Shown: positions 36,481 through 48,523 of the stretch, in pieces
Numbering within the stretch: the first letter of the stretch is position 1
How the letters are laid out: each line of letters begins with the position of its first letter
From: Ochotona curzoniae
Lineage: Eukaryota; Chordata; Mammalia; Lagomorpha; Ochotonidae
DNA length: 64,000 bases
Assembly (NCBI RefSeq): GCF_017591425.1
Contig: NW_024466218.1
Span: forward strand, 8,052,001 to 8,116,000
Direction of reading: 5' to 3'
The notes under the pieces: generated by a model
What the model saw: only the letters and a program-made list of their open reading frames with translations
Told to the model about the DNA's origin: nothing
The model's database searches: none
Program-made: the position numbers and the translations under genes

Positions 36481-38244
36481 AATAAATAAATAAAAACGAA
36501 AGACCCTGCTAGGACCTCTTGATGTGAGAAGCTCCCTAAGATCTGGTTGGGTGTTCTACGAAGTTGGGAATAACGCTAAAAGGGGAATTAAGAACATAAG
36601 CAGAAGAGGTTGGACTGTGCATGTAGAGGGAATCAGCTTCTACCAAGCAATGGCCCTTTGGGTACTGGGCAAATCACCTCCCTGATATAATTAACCAGTG
36701 TCTCTATTCTGGAAAGTAGCTATGAACTCACTGCATGGATTTTATGTAAATGGAATACCTAATCAACCCATGGAGGTCTTGGGCCACCTTGATATTTCTT
36801 TTGGGGAATAGGCCAACTGCAGATCAGTGACTTACAGGATGAAATGAGCCCAATAAAACTGACCTGTCAAAAAATATTGACGCTATCCTGACCCCCACAG
36901 AATCTTGGCTCTATACAAGAAAAGCAGTGGCCCTCTTGTATGGACATTTTTGTCTCCAATTCCACTACTGCTTCAGTGAAATCTTTGGTTTTCCCAGTCC
37001 CCTCTAAATATCTGGGCCTGGTTCACTAACACTTCAGCTAAGCTAAAACCCGATGGTGCCTACTGTTAGCCATGCAGAACTAGGATGTGATTGCTCTACT
37101 CAGTGGGCAGAACACAAAGCCATTCTTAGAGCTCTAGCCAATATTCTCTTTGATGAACCATATTATATTTTTCTCAACTCTTGGACTCCTGCCAATGGCT
37201 TAGCTACTTGGTCTGCCATTTGGAAAACTACAGACTGGCAGATTAAAGGCACCCTGCTTCGGGGCCATGAAATGTGGCAGCATATCATGGCTGCTAATCA
37301 AACCATCTGGGTCGCTCCTGTAGATGCCCACAGCAAGAGCCTGTGCTCAGATGAGACCAGCTGGAATCAAGCTTTTGATGGAGACTGCAATGTCCAGATT
37401 GCTACCATTGCTGCCCACATCCATCATCTTGCCAGACATGGCAACATATCTACCATCATGAACAACAAACAAAGTAAAATACTCTATGTTACTGATGCAG
37501 AAGCTACCACTACATGCCAGACCTATGTTTCCTGCCAAAAAGTTGATCTGTTTATCTCCTGGTGAGGAAGCTAATTGTAACTCTTGATGCTAATGTGTCC
37601 TGTTTGGGGCTTTCTAGATCATTTGTAGTCTGTTAGTGGTGGACCTTTTATCACAAAACTTCCCAATTATGATCTAAAGGTTAAGATATTCATCAACTTT
37701 GTACGCTCCTGACCCTCTGCAGATGTACGGTATTTCAGTGAACTGGGAACCAGGCTGGTTCAGATTTCAGGCTTCACCTCCATCACCTTCCTAGTGCAGA
37801 TCTTCATCAAGCAATTTGGTCAGTGATTATGGTTGTTCCCAGAAAGCAGTTTTTCCTCTTGGCTATTTCCTCAGTAAAAAAAAAAAAAAAAAAAAAAGCT
37901 TTAATGGGTGAATAATGATACTAGCCTGTTTTGAAAATCCTAGATTTCACAGGACCACACCTGGGCATAATGTTCTTTCTTTTTCATAATAGTAATCCTA
38001 AACAGGTCAGTTTGAACCACCCTCTAGTTGAAAGCACAGTTAAAAGCATGTGTGCAGGATTCAAATTTCATTCCGGTTTAGCTTCCTAGATTCTCCTGTT
38101 AGACCAAAATGGCAACAGAGCTTAAGGATGAAGATCACTGAATTCTACTGCTCACCCAATTCCCTACTGTGGTACATATAACTCCACTAGTTATAGGTCT
38201 CCCTACAGTGGTCAACATGCACCAAGGTCAGGAATGTGAACTTT

Positions 38245-38545
38245 CCAGTTGAGCCAGGCATTCTAATACATTGGTTCAAGTTCTGACTACTCCACATTTC
38301 TGATATAGCTTCCTGCTAGTATACACCTTGCAAGATAGGAGTTAATTGCTCAAGTACTATGGTCCTTGCCATCCACTTGGGAGACCCAGGTGTAGTCCCT
38401 AGCTCTTGGCTTCAGCCTGACATAGCCCTAGTTATTGCGCTGTTTGAGAATAAATCTAAGGACAGAAGATATTCTCTTTCTTTCTTTCTATGTGTGTGTG
38501 TGTGTATGTTTATCACTCTGCCATTCAAATAACTAAAAACATAAA
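38245..38545 (+). mobile_element. Older C-SINE
   Basis: 'GGTTCAAGTTCTGACTACTC', 'GCTTCCTGCTAGTATACACC', 'GGCTTCAGCCTGACATAGCC' and 'GCCATTCAAATAACTAA', with a small TG repeat near the end. Confidence 0.75.
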
Positions 38546-39764
38546 TATTAAACAAAAAAGAAAGGCATAGGTGTGAATATGGGACAATTGGGAAAAGGGA
38601 AACATTAATACTCCTGAAACAGGACACACCAGCTTTGTGGCCACAGAAAGAGAATAACAACATTGACAACACTGATGATAGAACATTTCAGAACCTTGGG
38701 TGAAAAGGAATGTGAGGAATACAAGTAATATTTGCCTTCCCCGAACTTCCCCAGACCTTGTTTGTAAAGAAAAATGTTTGGATGTCACTGTCTCATACTG
38801 ATGCAAGTACCTTAAATTTAGTTGACTTCTACCTCTGCTGTTCTTCACCAAGTGGCTGCAATGGGTCTATCCAAATAGCAGGAAACGAACAAAGTTCTTC
38901 ATCTCTTATACAGAAATCCTTCAATACCTCCAGATAGTTTTCCTCACCACTTTTTTGTAACTGTCACTAAGTCATTCCATTGGACAGATGAAAGTCCAGG
39001 TCATAGCATGGCCAAATAGTACAGATTACACAGACTGTCTATAAGACAAAAAGAAGAACACATGAGCTAAACTTGGAACCTTAAGATCTACCAACCAAGT
39101 GCAAGGCCACGTTGAAGCACTGTCAGCTGATGCCCTCTTGCTGGTAGAAGTCCCACCTGAGATAGTGGCAGGGACACCTTGATGATAAACAATGATTGCT
39201 TTTTCAGGAGGACCATGCCTGCTCCAGAGATGAGATTTCTTGTGTGGAAACCAGGCACGGAGATAGTGACAAATACAGAGGTAGTGGGGGGGGGGGGGAG
39301 ACACTTAGAGGTTAAATATATTTTGGATATCTTTGCTCTCAGGTCTTTTTGCTAAGCTTGTTACATCAGATATAACAGCGGAATTCTAAACAAAATGATT
39401 TAGACAAAATCATTAAAGCTTTCAAGTTACATGTTTAAAGAAATACCATCAGTAAATTAGGAGCACTTAGATTAGTGCAGAGATCTTTATATAACAAGAA
39501 TACCATTGTTTTGTTTCATTTTGTTTTGTTTTGAGAGACTCTCCAAGAGGGACAGCAAATTTGCTACTTATGCACATCCTAAGGACAGCTTTCTGTGCAA
39601 GTGGAGTCATCCAGTTGCAAAGAGTGGTACGAGCTTTGTTCCTGAGTTTAGCTGAAGAGATCACTGATACTACTGTGTGAAGCCATTGAAAGCAGCCTCA
39701 ACTCGAGGATCAGGAAGGTTACCTAAGAGAAAACTGACCCAGATGTTCCCCTCGCCAGCTGTTC

Positions 39765-40172
39765 AGATAGTTTTTCATTGCTACAGCTACATAGCTGAGA
39801 GCAACTACTTTGGAAGAAATAAGGCTTATTTCAGCATACAGTTTCGGAGGTTCTCAGTACAAGATCAAATCCATCTACTGAGGCTGGAGAGTGGCAGAAA
39901 GAAAATCACCTGGGAGCTAAAAAGCAGAGTAACACAGAGTATGCTCCTCCTCCAAGTGCGTCTTTATAAGAGGCAGGATTCAGTCACGGGCTCCAACCTC
40001 ACAACCTAATCCAGTCCTTTCACTTCACAAAGGCCTCACCTTCAAATGTCACATTTAGATCAAGTCTCTGCCTTTAAGCCATTAACCATCAACCATTAGC
40101 ATGATACTCAGCAGTTAAAACACCTGTATGAGATGGGGGAGGCCAAATTATGTTCAAACAATATCAAAAGCC
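39765..40172 (-). mobile_element. MaLR-like LTR inside the provirus
   Basis: Plus strand 'GCTTATTTCAGCATACAGTT', 'GGAGGTTCTCAGTACAAGAT', 'CTTTATAAGAGGCAGGATTC', 'CTCACAACCTAATCCAGTCC' and 'AAGGCCTCACCTTCAAATGT' follow the reverse complement of MaLR-type LTRs. Ends not resolved. Confidence 0.55.
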
Positions 40173-40689
40173 AAAGCAGTATCTGAGCAATTGCTAACAC
40201 ATCCTCCTCAACCTCAATTATTCCTCAAGCCAAGAGGGAAGGTCAAAACAGAAGCTAAAGGATACTCTACAAGTTAATGGGATTTACTCAGCTGGTGGTA
40301 TCCAGAACACTGGGGCCATGGTTGAGGCTACTTCAGGCTGCCCTCCTCCTGCTGTTTGAAGTTGTCCTGTTGACAGTGGACTTAATTAAATGCTATATGA
40401 GACAAATGGACTGGATTTGGTCCCAGCCTCTGTCAGCCAGATTAATTAGAGTAGCCAAAAGATTGGAATACTCATGGAAAATTCATCAGAAGCCAAGATG
40501 GTGTAAAAATCGGGGATGGATATTGTTGGAAGGAAATTCTCCATGGGTCTGTAATGTGTATGCACATTTTGTGAGTGGTGCACTCTTGGCCTTTATCCTG
40601 GACTATCTTGTCAAGGTTATTTGTAAAGGAAACAGGCTTGGAAGATAGAGATAGTGTCTCTCTTCAAAAGAAAAGGCAGATTTGCTCTT

Positions 40690-40990
40690 AAGTCTCAGAA
40701 TATAAAGATTGTAACTTCCCCTGGAGTAGAGAGTATGCCTGTTTATTGTTCATTATAAAATAGTCAGGTTTCCTAATATCAGGAATCCTCTCATGCAATA
40801 TACCCAACTAGACTAATCCCCACCTTTCCTATGAAACCTGACAGCAAGAAGAGGCTCTTAGGCAAGTATACTGATGCTCCTACTGCTTGCTGTTTTGTGA
40901 GTAATAAAGCCCATTGACTCTGACACAGAAGTCTCATGTCTTCTGTCAGCATGTATGAAGCTTTCAGAAGCTAATATGTTAGCTAGCATG
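40690..40990 (+). mobile_element. 3' LTR of the decayed provirus
   Basis: 'CATTATAAAATAGTCAGG', 'GACAGCAAGAAGAGGCTCTT', AATAAA at 40903-40908, 'CCCATTGACTCTGACACAGA' and 'TCATGTCTTCTGTCAGCA' parallel the 35.85-36.14 kb block. A purine tract (AAAAGAAAAGGCAGA) lies just upstream. Confidence 0.6.
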
Positions 40991-40999
40991 TAGTCGTAA

Positions 41000-41248
41000 A
41001 CTCACTCCACAAATAACCACATGGACAGGACTGGACCACGCTGAGCCTAGGAACCAGGAACTTCCTCTGGGTCTCTCACATGAGTGGTCAGAGGCAAATC
41101 ACTTTGAAAACCTTTACTGCTTTCTCCAGTACATTGTCAGGGAGCTGCATTGGAAGTAAAGCAGTTGGAATTTGGTCTGGTACCCATAGGAGATGCTGGC
41201 ATTGCAGACAGCAGGTTAAGTCACCATATCACAGCACCAGCACTGAAA
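41000..41248 (-). mobile_element. Older C-SINE, minus strand
   Basis: 'AGGAACCAGGAACTTCCTCT', 'GGGTCTCTCACATGAGTGG', 'GGGAGCTGCATTGGAAGTAA' and a head side 'CACCATATCACAGCACCAGC'. Confidence 0.75.
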
Positions 41249-41884
41249 AAAAAATGCTTTTGAAAAGAAATTTCTCTCCAGAAAAAATGTAGATTGATGA
41301 GCTCTATTAAAAATCCAAATATTTGTACAATATATCCACAACGCTATTTTTTATTCATCTGCCTTTCCATTTTTTATTCCATTAGTGCATCTACTCTCCC
41401 AATGTTTGTCCAGCAATAGTTAAAAGTTTATAAATATAACAAAACGGTAATAATAATAATCAAATCAGATTCCTTCCTGTCAGGGCTTATAGTCTAATTG
41501 GAAGGTAGACACCAAGCATGTCATATTGGCATCATGTTACACAATCTGTGAGGAACACCCTTAAAGAAAGGGACAAGGTCCTAAAAAAAAGGATGTAAGA
41601 GGGTAACCTTTTTGGATAAGGGAATGTGGGGAATCAGAGAAGACAACACTGAGGAAGGGACAACGTCCTGAGATGTGAAAGGTACGTGACAGCAAACTGT
41701 GTGATAGCACTGGGGAGAGACAATTGCCTGTGCAAAGGTGCCAGGAAAGTTGACACCAGGAAAGTAAATCCTTGGGAACCGACAAGGCATGATTTTGTTT
41801 TCAATCATTTTTAGGTTCATGGCTTTAACTATGAACTTTGGAAGCCACTAAAATGTAAGTTCTGCTAGTAGGCAGAATAGGGTC

Positions 41885-41965
41885 TTCATGTCTCACTCAT
41901 TACCATATCCTTGGCATCTGAGAGAGTGCCTGGCACAAAGTGGGTGTTCAATAAATGTGTTCAGT
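41885..41965 (+). mobile_element. MIR or L2 3' end fragment
   Basis: 'GAGTGCCTGGCACAAAGTGG' and 'TGTTCAATAAATGTG' are the shared 3' motif of MIR and L2. Too short to separate them. Confidence 0.5.
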
Positions 41966-42566
41966 TAATTGATGGAAAAAACATAAATTGTACCTTTAAA
42001 TAATCACTTTGGCTACTATATGGACAGTAGATGAAAGGAGATGAAGTCAACACAGAGAGACCAATTAGAAGATCTAGTAGATTGGATCTGGGCAGGAACA
42101 AGAAAACCATGTACCCAACTTCTGCTTTTCCTGCCAAGCCTCCCACCCCCATCCCTGATCTTGCACCCTCATACATATCTTTTTCATTTAACTAAATCCT
42201 TAAGAATCTGTTCAACTTGAAAGATCACAGAAGACCACCAAATTCAAAATAAGCTAATAAAGATAGCACTGAAGTCTTTGGGGTGATAGTTATTTGTATA
42301 TGGTTGCTGGCGCTGGCAGCCTGAAAGAGGAAACTTGGTCCTGGAGACAAACAGAGTTGGTAACATGGAACATGTGCAGGGAAAGTTCTGGACTCAGCAG
42401 AACAAACCCCAGAGCATGTCCATCTCCGGACTTTGCCCAACTCTGCCCCCAACCTGACTGCCTCTTGCTTCTGGCAGGTCACAGTGAGCTAGAGCCTGTC
42501 TCACAAGGAACCTTTCTTTTTCGCTAAGAATCGTAAGCAATGAGATGAAATAGAGAGATTAAAGAT

Positions 42567-42567
42567 G

Positions 42568-42620
<53 letters not shown>

Positions 42621-42622
42621 TA
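42567..42622 (+). repeat. (GATA)n microsatellite
   Basis: About 12 perfect tandem TAGA units. Confidence 0.97.
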
Positions 42623-43002
42623 GAGATTGAGAATGAGAGCACTGGCATCCTGGTAAAGAGGTGCTTTTTCTATCCTACAGGAATGATTGAATGTCAAGTA
42701 AGCATGGAGATAGGGGTCATGGACTGGGCCATTGCTGGTGAGAAAATACACAGTGTTCCTCCAGGTCACATATGCTCCTGGTGCGACAGGCTACAGTGCT
42801 TGGCACAGCAGTTCCTGAAGAACTGGTCAAGGTTATCTTGGTACCAAAGTGGTCTCTATCTCCCCACCCAGATGGCCAGGAACACTAGGAGGCAGAGAAA
42901 TCTGCTCTAGTGGAAGGCTGAGCACTTGGCACTGTTTAAATCAAGACCACTCACACTCACCAGCCACATTGGTCTTCCATTTTGAAGGGCAGAGGGTGGC
43001 AA

Positions 43003-43036
43003 GTGTGTGTGTGTGAAAGAGAGAGAGAGAGAGTCC
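43003..43036 (+). repeat. (TG)n(GA)n microsatellite
   Basis: A TG run followed by AAAGAGAGAGAGAGAGAGAG. Confidence 0.9.
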
Positions 43037-43545
43037 TTATTTCATCTCATGGCCTGACCATTGGGCTCAATGCTGTGGGGGGTACACCACAGCCTAGGAG
43101 GAGGAGGAGCAGGCAGGAACACCTGGCAAAAGCCAAAGGGCCAGGATTTATAGATCTGCCTTAGATGACAGAACAATGCTGATGGAAATCAGCCACCAAG
43201 TGGCTGTTCATTTAAAATGATTTTTTAAAAAGGAAGAAAAAAGAAACTGTCAACGGTTATATTTAAGCTACAGTCAAGAGACAGAACTAAACTACCATAC
43301 ATTATTCTTCTGATGTTTCATGGTGCAGACAGCATTCTGTGTGGGTCTGCCCTCTTCTCAAGGATTTGCAAGGAAAATAATTGCTTTAGCTGACATATCC
43401 ATTCCCAACTCATTCACAGCCAGTGGAGACAAGGGGGTTTCCTATGTGTTTGAATTTGCCTTTGAAGAAAAACTGCTTCCTCCATCTTCAACACACAGGA
43501 GTGATATCCTGACTCATCTCATCTCAAACATTAGCACCATCTTTA

Positions 43546-43890
43546 GGCCTGGTGCAATAGCTCAACTGCCTAATCCTGCTCTTTCAAGTGCTGGGATCCC
43601 ATATGGGCCCTGGTTCATGTCCTAGCTGCTTCACTTCCTGTCTAGCTCCCTGCTTATGCCGTGGGAAAGCAGTGGAGGATGACCCAAAACCTTGGGACCC
43701 TGCACACAATGCGAGATCCAGGGAGAGATCGTGGTTCCTCTCTCCTACCTTCAGATCAGCTCAGCTTCAGCCTCTTGGGGAGTGAAGTGATTCAACAGGT
43801 AGAAGATCTTGATCATTCTCTCTGCCTCTCCTTCTCTCTGCAGATTGCCTTTCCAATACAGAAAAATCTAAAATACAAACAAACAAACAA
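43546..43890 (+). mobile_element. C-SINE
   Basis: 'GGCCTGGTGCAATAGCTCAA', 'GGGATCCCATATGGGCCCTG', 'CCTTGGGACCCTGCACACAA' and 'CCAATACAGAAAAATC'. Flanks TTAGCACCATCTTTA (before) and CTAACGCCATCTAAG (after) may be an eroded TSD. Confidence 0.88.
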
Positions 43891-44344
43891 AAAACCCACC
43901 TAACGCCATCTAAGGAACATTAGCAGCCATGTCCTGGTAACTCCTCACTTTTACCAGGGTTTCTGTACAAAGCTCTCTGGGCAGTGCTGCTTTGGGGATA
44001 TTCTGGAACCCAAGCTAAGTATCCAGAGTCCTGCGAGTACAAAATTGCAAGCTCTGCAGTAACCTTCCTTGCTGTATGGCCCTCCAGACTCCATAGGCAT
44101 ACGTAGACTTTCAGTATGTGTTTAGTAGCTGTCTATGACATCAATGGTGAAGGTCTAAACAGAACTTGAGAAGGAGGTGAGCAGGTGTTTTCTCTCTCTG
44201 GGACCTAGGTGAAACCTCTTCCCCCAAGCACTCGTACATCGCACTGGAAGCCTATGGATGAGAAGCATTCCTAAGTGCTCCTTTCAACATCCAAGATAAA
44301 TGATACAGAGTAGATCTGACCTCCTTCTCCTCAGAGTTTAAAGG

Positions 44345-45290
44345 GTATTAGATGTGAGCAACGATTAATTTTATGGATCAACCTGACTGGGCCACACAGT
44401 GCCCATATATTTGGTTAAATATTATTCTGGAGAACATTATGAGAGCGTTTCGGGCTGAACATGATATTTGAATGGATAAACTTTAAGTAGAGTAGTTTTT
44501 GCTCTCCTTTGTGGGTGGGCCACATCCAATCCATTGAAGGCTTAACTAGAATGCAAAACTGAATACGAACAATGTCTTTTTCTCTGTGTGGCTCTCTTCG
44601 AGCAGGGCATTAATCTCTTGCCTTCAGACTTGGATAGAACTTACAAAATCCATTCTCCTGGCTCTTGTCAACCAAGGCAAACACAAAGAAGTTAAAACCA
44701 ACTCAAAATCAAGTTTTATTTTGGAACAGCATTGAACCAGGAATACCAGAGCATTGCAACAGGAATATGTGTGCTGTCAAAAACTGTGGGCATATTCAAG
44801 GAGGATGGGGCAAAGGGAAGTTTTTAAAGACCAAAAAATTAAGATTGTGTAAGATATTTTGAAGCAATAATCTTTCGTCATGGTGATTCATAACCACGAT
44901 GGCGTCAGTTCAAGGTTGAACTGACAGTTGTTGGGCAGATGTCCCTACAGAAATACTTCCTATTTAAAGTTGCAGTGGTTTTTGTGCATGCTTGTGATTC
45001 TGGAAGACACTTTAATGACAATTACTATCTCCCTCCTTCAGAGTCTCCCAGTTTTGTTTATTATTAGTGTTCACACCAGTGACTACGGATTGATTCCAAG
45101 CTCTTTCAGTCTCTGGCCTTCAGATCCAGATTGGAACTACAGTATCAGTTCTCCTGGCTCTGAATTTCTATTTCTGGAGTCTGATGAACTAACTCCTTAC
45201 AATAAATCTTTACAATACACAAATTCATACCACATACTATACTAAGTATTTAAATGTTCTGTTCTCCTAAGACCTTTGACTAATACAGTA
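44345..45290 (+). mobile_element. ERVL-type LTR, interrupted
   Basis: Left part 'GATTAATTTTATGGATCAAC', 'CACACAGTGCCCATATATTT' and 'GGTGGGCCACATCCAATCCA'. Right part 'TCTGGCCTTCAGATCCAGAT', 'CCTTACAATAAATCTTTACA' and 'CCTTTGACTAATACAG'. The two halves of one LTR are separated by the insert described next. Confidence 0.7.
44667..45099 (-). mobile_element. Antisense LTR-like insert
   Basis: Absent from the surrounding LTR pattern. GCTCTT occurs at both edges (44661-44666 and 45100-45105). The minus strand has a TATA-like 'TTTAAAAACTTCC' and then AATAAA near 44720, followed by 'TTGATTTTGAGTTGG' and 'CCTTGGTTGACA', the order of an LTR U3-R-U5. TG...CA ends do not fit the GCTCTT borders, so the edges are uncertain. 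Confidence 0.45.
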
Positions 45291-47639
45291 TGTTACTCAG
45301 TTTCAGAAAAGAATATCTCCAATAGTTTCTTGTGGACAACTGGTGTAAACTGTGATGCCTATAAACAAACTTAGAGATGGGTAATGCCAGATAGAGAATG
45401 CCCAGATTTTGGGTTCCAGAAAGCCTCTTATCCAAGTGATTTTTGCTGTGTCAGATTAAAGACACCATCATCATTGCCAGATTTTTCCATTCTCTAAGAA
45501 AATTTAAAAATTTGGATATTCTCATTCATGTTGGCAACTACTTCAAAACTTCGCTAAAGTCTCACATGAGCCAACAAGCCATCTGTGAACCAGAACTGGC
45601 CCCTAATTGCCAGCATACAGTCTCCATTTTAGGGAAGTGTGGGGCAAATATTTTCTGGATCTAAGGAAGAGAGCATTTTCTGAAATATTTCCCTAGTTCT
45701 AGACTTGGAGCCACTACTACAAATGCTGTATGACAACATTAATTCTTGTATTGATTGTTTGTCCCTGACTTCTATACAAAGCAGCTCCCCACATGTTTAC
45801 ATTATCCCAGGAGACCCCTCTAGGAGGAAAAGAGAACAAGCATTCTGATCTCCATTGTGTATGTGTGCACATGCTAATAGAGTGAAAAGGGTCTTCAGAT
45901 GGCATGCCCCATATTAGGATAGAAAAAAATTGCACCATTTCAACTGAATGTCAGGCCTGCAGCCTCCCCCAAGTATGAGTTTCACATTCATCACTCATGA
46001 TGCATGTTGTGTCTTCTGTTCTTTCACAAACACATTGGCATTTGGTTAAAAATGCTACCAGTGCTGGGTGAGAAACAGACATAAATATTAATTTTAGTCA
46101 ACACCCCCACAGACAGTGCAAAAAAACATATTTTTCCTATGAAATGCTTGATCATTCACTCATTTTGGTCAATATTCACATACATTTTAAAATAATTAGT
46201 GCTGCTCTTTTATGACATCTTCGTTGCGCTTCAACCTTGGAAGTTTCCTCTCCCATCAAGACATTTAAAGGTGTAAAGAAATATCCCATGATTCAGGAGA
46301 GGGACACTGTTGGGCCATCCATTGTATTCAAATTAATTGCACCACATTAGCATGGGCTACCCTTTGCTGCCCCTTCGTTCCTGTGCTCCAGGGAGTTTAA
46401 AGGCACCACCTGCTCCCCAGATGTGTGGTAGTGCTTATAAACGAAAGATAAGCGATTTTTGGCCGCTGCTGCTCTTCCCTCTATTCCCTTCCAAAGCTGC
46501 TTTTCTCTTTAGAAACTTGCTTAGTGTCTAAGTCATAAGAAGTCCCTCTCTGAGGTATATCAATCAATAGCATGTGCAGGAATAGTGACAAAAAACAGAG
46601 GTGTGCAACAAGGTCTGTTTTAATTTGTTGACTGCCATGGTCTTCCATTGACCTATGTGCGCATCCTATGGCTGCCCTCCCCCTTCGAACTCCGGATCAA
46701 ACATACATGATATTTTTCTCTGTCTAAAAACAAAACCAAAAAACAGTCTCTGACTTGGGGGGATGAGAATATCATTTGTTAGTGGTATGATGGGAATAAC
46801 AACTTCATTTTCAAATCTGGTCCATCTTCCCCCTAAGCAAAAGACAAAAGTGTCTGAAATATGACTGCATCTAACTCAAAGATGCTACCAACAACATCTT
46901 CCCGGGAGAGAAATAAGAAAAGTACCCAAAATAGATTCCAACAAATGAATGCCAGTTTACCATCTACCATGCCTGCCTTTTGTAGATAGAGACACTCCCA
47001 GGTTCCTGCTGTGCCGAGAGCTGTTCAAGCATTGAATAAGTAGAGTTCCAATGAGACGAAACCTTCTGCCTCGGCTGGTGTTTAACAGGCTGTTTTCTTG
47101 CTACAACTCAGTCAGGAATGTACCGGCCTTCACAAAATTGCTGTATTTCACATCTCCTAAGATTTCTTCAGTGTTTCTTTTACCACAGCGGAGACTGATT
47201 AAAGTTGAAAAAGAAAGCCCGATGACTGCAATTAGTCCTATCACTATTTTTTTTTTTTTTTGGACAATGAGAAGACAATAGCTGACCACTGTAGATGGAG
47301 CTACTGGTTATAAAAGTTATAGGGTATCTAGAATGCATCTCTTGTTTCTTGAACTCTTGAGACATCGCTTTGGAAAGGACCTCATCTGGACTACAGATTC
47401 TATGGAAGAAGGTTGGAGATGACAACGACACCTCTTGTGTTCAAAGAAATATAGACCAGCCATCAGGATGGAAAACTTGGTCACATACATGTGAAGTAAA
47501 GCTTCTGAAAGAAGATTAGAGATTAAATATTTATAGTATCCATGTAAAATCAAAAATGACAATGATGCCAAATCAGAATGAGTTGTCATGGCCTGTATAG
47601 GAGAGGAATAGGGTAAGAACACATTTAAACAGACAGAAT
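45291..47639. other. Non-repetitive DNA before the LINE block
   Basis: No exon or known repeat recognised. A T-run lies at 47248-47262. The stretch 46200-46540 is less AT-rich and looks undecayed, but I see no specific element. Confidence 0.45.
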
Positions 47640-48488
47640 CATTACTCAGGTGAAGCAGAGAGGCCATGAAATAGGAGGGGACAGGCTGAAAGCAGAGGGA
47701 TGCCTAGAGACCCATGGACATGGGGAAACAGCAGAGACAGCTGAGAGGTGTTGTAATGAGCATACACCCCAGTGGTGGTCAGCTATCAGCGATCAGAGCT
47801 CCACCAGCACCCAGCTGCGAAGAGGAGTTCACTGAGAGTTCAGGAGCTGAACCCAAGGATAGGACTGACTGACCTACTGATTTGCTTGATTCAACCACAA
47901 GCAGAAGCAGAGGGGAAGAGCCCAAGCAGACAGGGCAACACAGCTTAGAAACTGGTCCTAAGGAGAGGAATCTGCTAACCAGAAGTATAATGAACAAGCA
48001 CAAAAAAGAGGCAAATGCATATTACTGATGTTGCCCCCACAAAGGAGGAATAAACACCTTTTTCAACTTCAGAGTTAACTGAGGATGACATCAAGGAAAT
48101 GTGAGCTAAAGAATTTTGAAAACTTGTTATAAAGCTTCTTATCAACAACGAGAAGCACATACAGGAGTTCAAGGAACTTAAGGAATATGTCACGGAATAA
48201 CAACACTAAAAGAAAATCAAGTCAAATTATTATAAATGAAGGACACAATAGAGCAAATTAAAAATTTAATAGAAAACTTTAAGAAAGCTTTAATAATAGA
48301 ACGAATGAGGCAGACAAAATAATGTCAGAATTTGAAGACATTTCCTTCAACAATGTGGGGGAGGGAGGAGAAGAAATAAAAAAAGGTGGAAGAGGAATTG
48401 AGTTAAGCAAAGAGTTAAGAGGCATTGTTAAAGGGCCAAATCTAAGAGCTACAGAGTTCCAGAAGGTACAGCAATGTAAACTGGGTTT
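47640..48488 (+). mobile_element. Older L1, 5' portion (interrupted by the young L1)
   Basis: Upstream half of a decayed L1. A 5' UTR-like stretch is followed by an ORF1 start near 47990 (ATGAACAAGCACAAAAAAG), broken by stops within a few dozen bases. The following AAG/GAA-rich sequence matches an L1 ORF1 coiled-coil region. It breaks off exactly at the 5' TSD of the young L1 and resumes at 55210. The 5' boundary is approximate. Confidence 0.7.
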
Positions 48489-48501
48489 AAAAAGGAATTC
48501 A
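48489..48501 (+). repeat. L1 target-site duplication, 5' copy
   Basis: AAAAAGGAATTCA directly precedes the first base of the L1 and matches 55197-55209 exactly. It is preceded by TTT, which gives the TTT|AAAA top-strand context expected for L1 endonuclease nicking. Confidence 0.95.
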
Positions 48502-48513
48502 GGGGAATTTGGG

Positions 48514-48523
48514 AAGATGGCCG
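48514..48523 (+). promoter_or_regulatory. YY1-like site at L1 5' end
   Basis: AAGATGGCCG starts 13 bases into the element. It matches the YY1 core (AAnATGGC) that sits near position +13 of primate L1s and helps set the start of transcription. Functional equivalence here is inferred from position and sequence. Confidence 0.7.

Larger units (their letters stand above)
36138..40689 (+). pseudogene. Decayed provirus interior with RNase H remnant
   Basis: The region between two related LTR-like blocks. A 170-codon open stretch at 37053-37565 contains an RNase H-like segment ending a reverse transcriptase (QWAEHKAILRALANILFDEP, WTPANGLATWSAIWKTTDW) followed by a degraded integrase zinc-finger-like segment (IAAHIHHLARHGN). 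Another open stretch at 40277-40648 encodes 123 aa with a hydrophobic core (LLLLFEVVLLTVDLI) just before the 3' LTR, where env would lie; it is not convincingly env. No gag was recognised. Stops and insertions (SINEs at 36.2 and 38.2 kb, an LTR at 39.8 kb) show it is dead. Confidence 0.6.
41966..43545. other. Unrecognised DNA with two microsatellites
   Basis: Only the GATA and TG/GA repeats are recognisable. Confidence 0.45.

Noticed and set aside
37877..37898. A tail of a processed pseudogene ending at 37898
   Set aside because: Upstream sequence looks like part of the decayed provirus region and no TSD was found.
42524..42769. Minus-strand open frame with a YLSI repeat
   Set aside because: Translation of the GATA microsatellite.
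47248..47300. Retroinsertion suggested by a T-run
   Set aside because: Flanks show no duplication or polyadenylation signal; a plain homopolymer is simpler.
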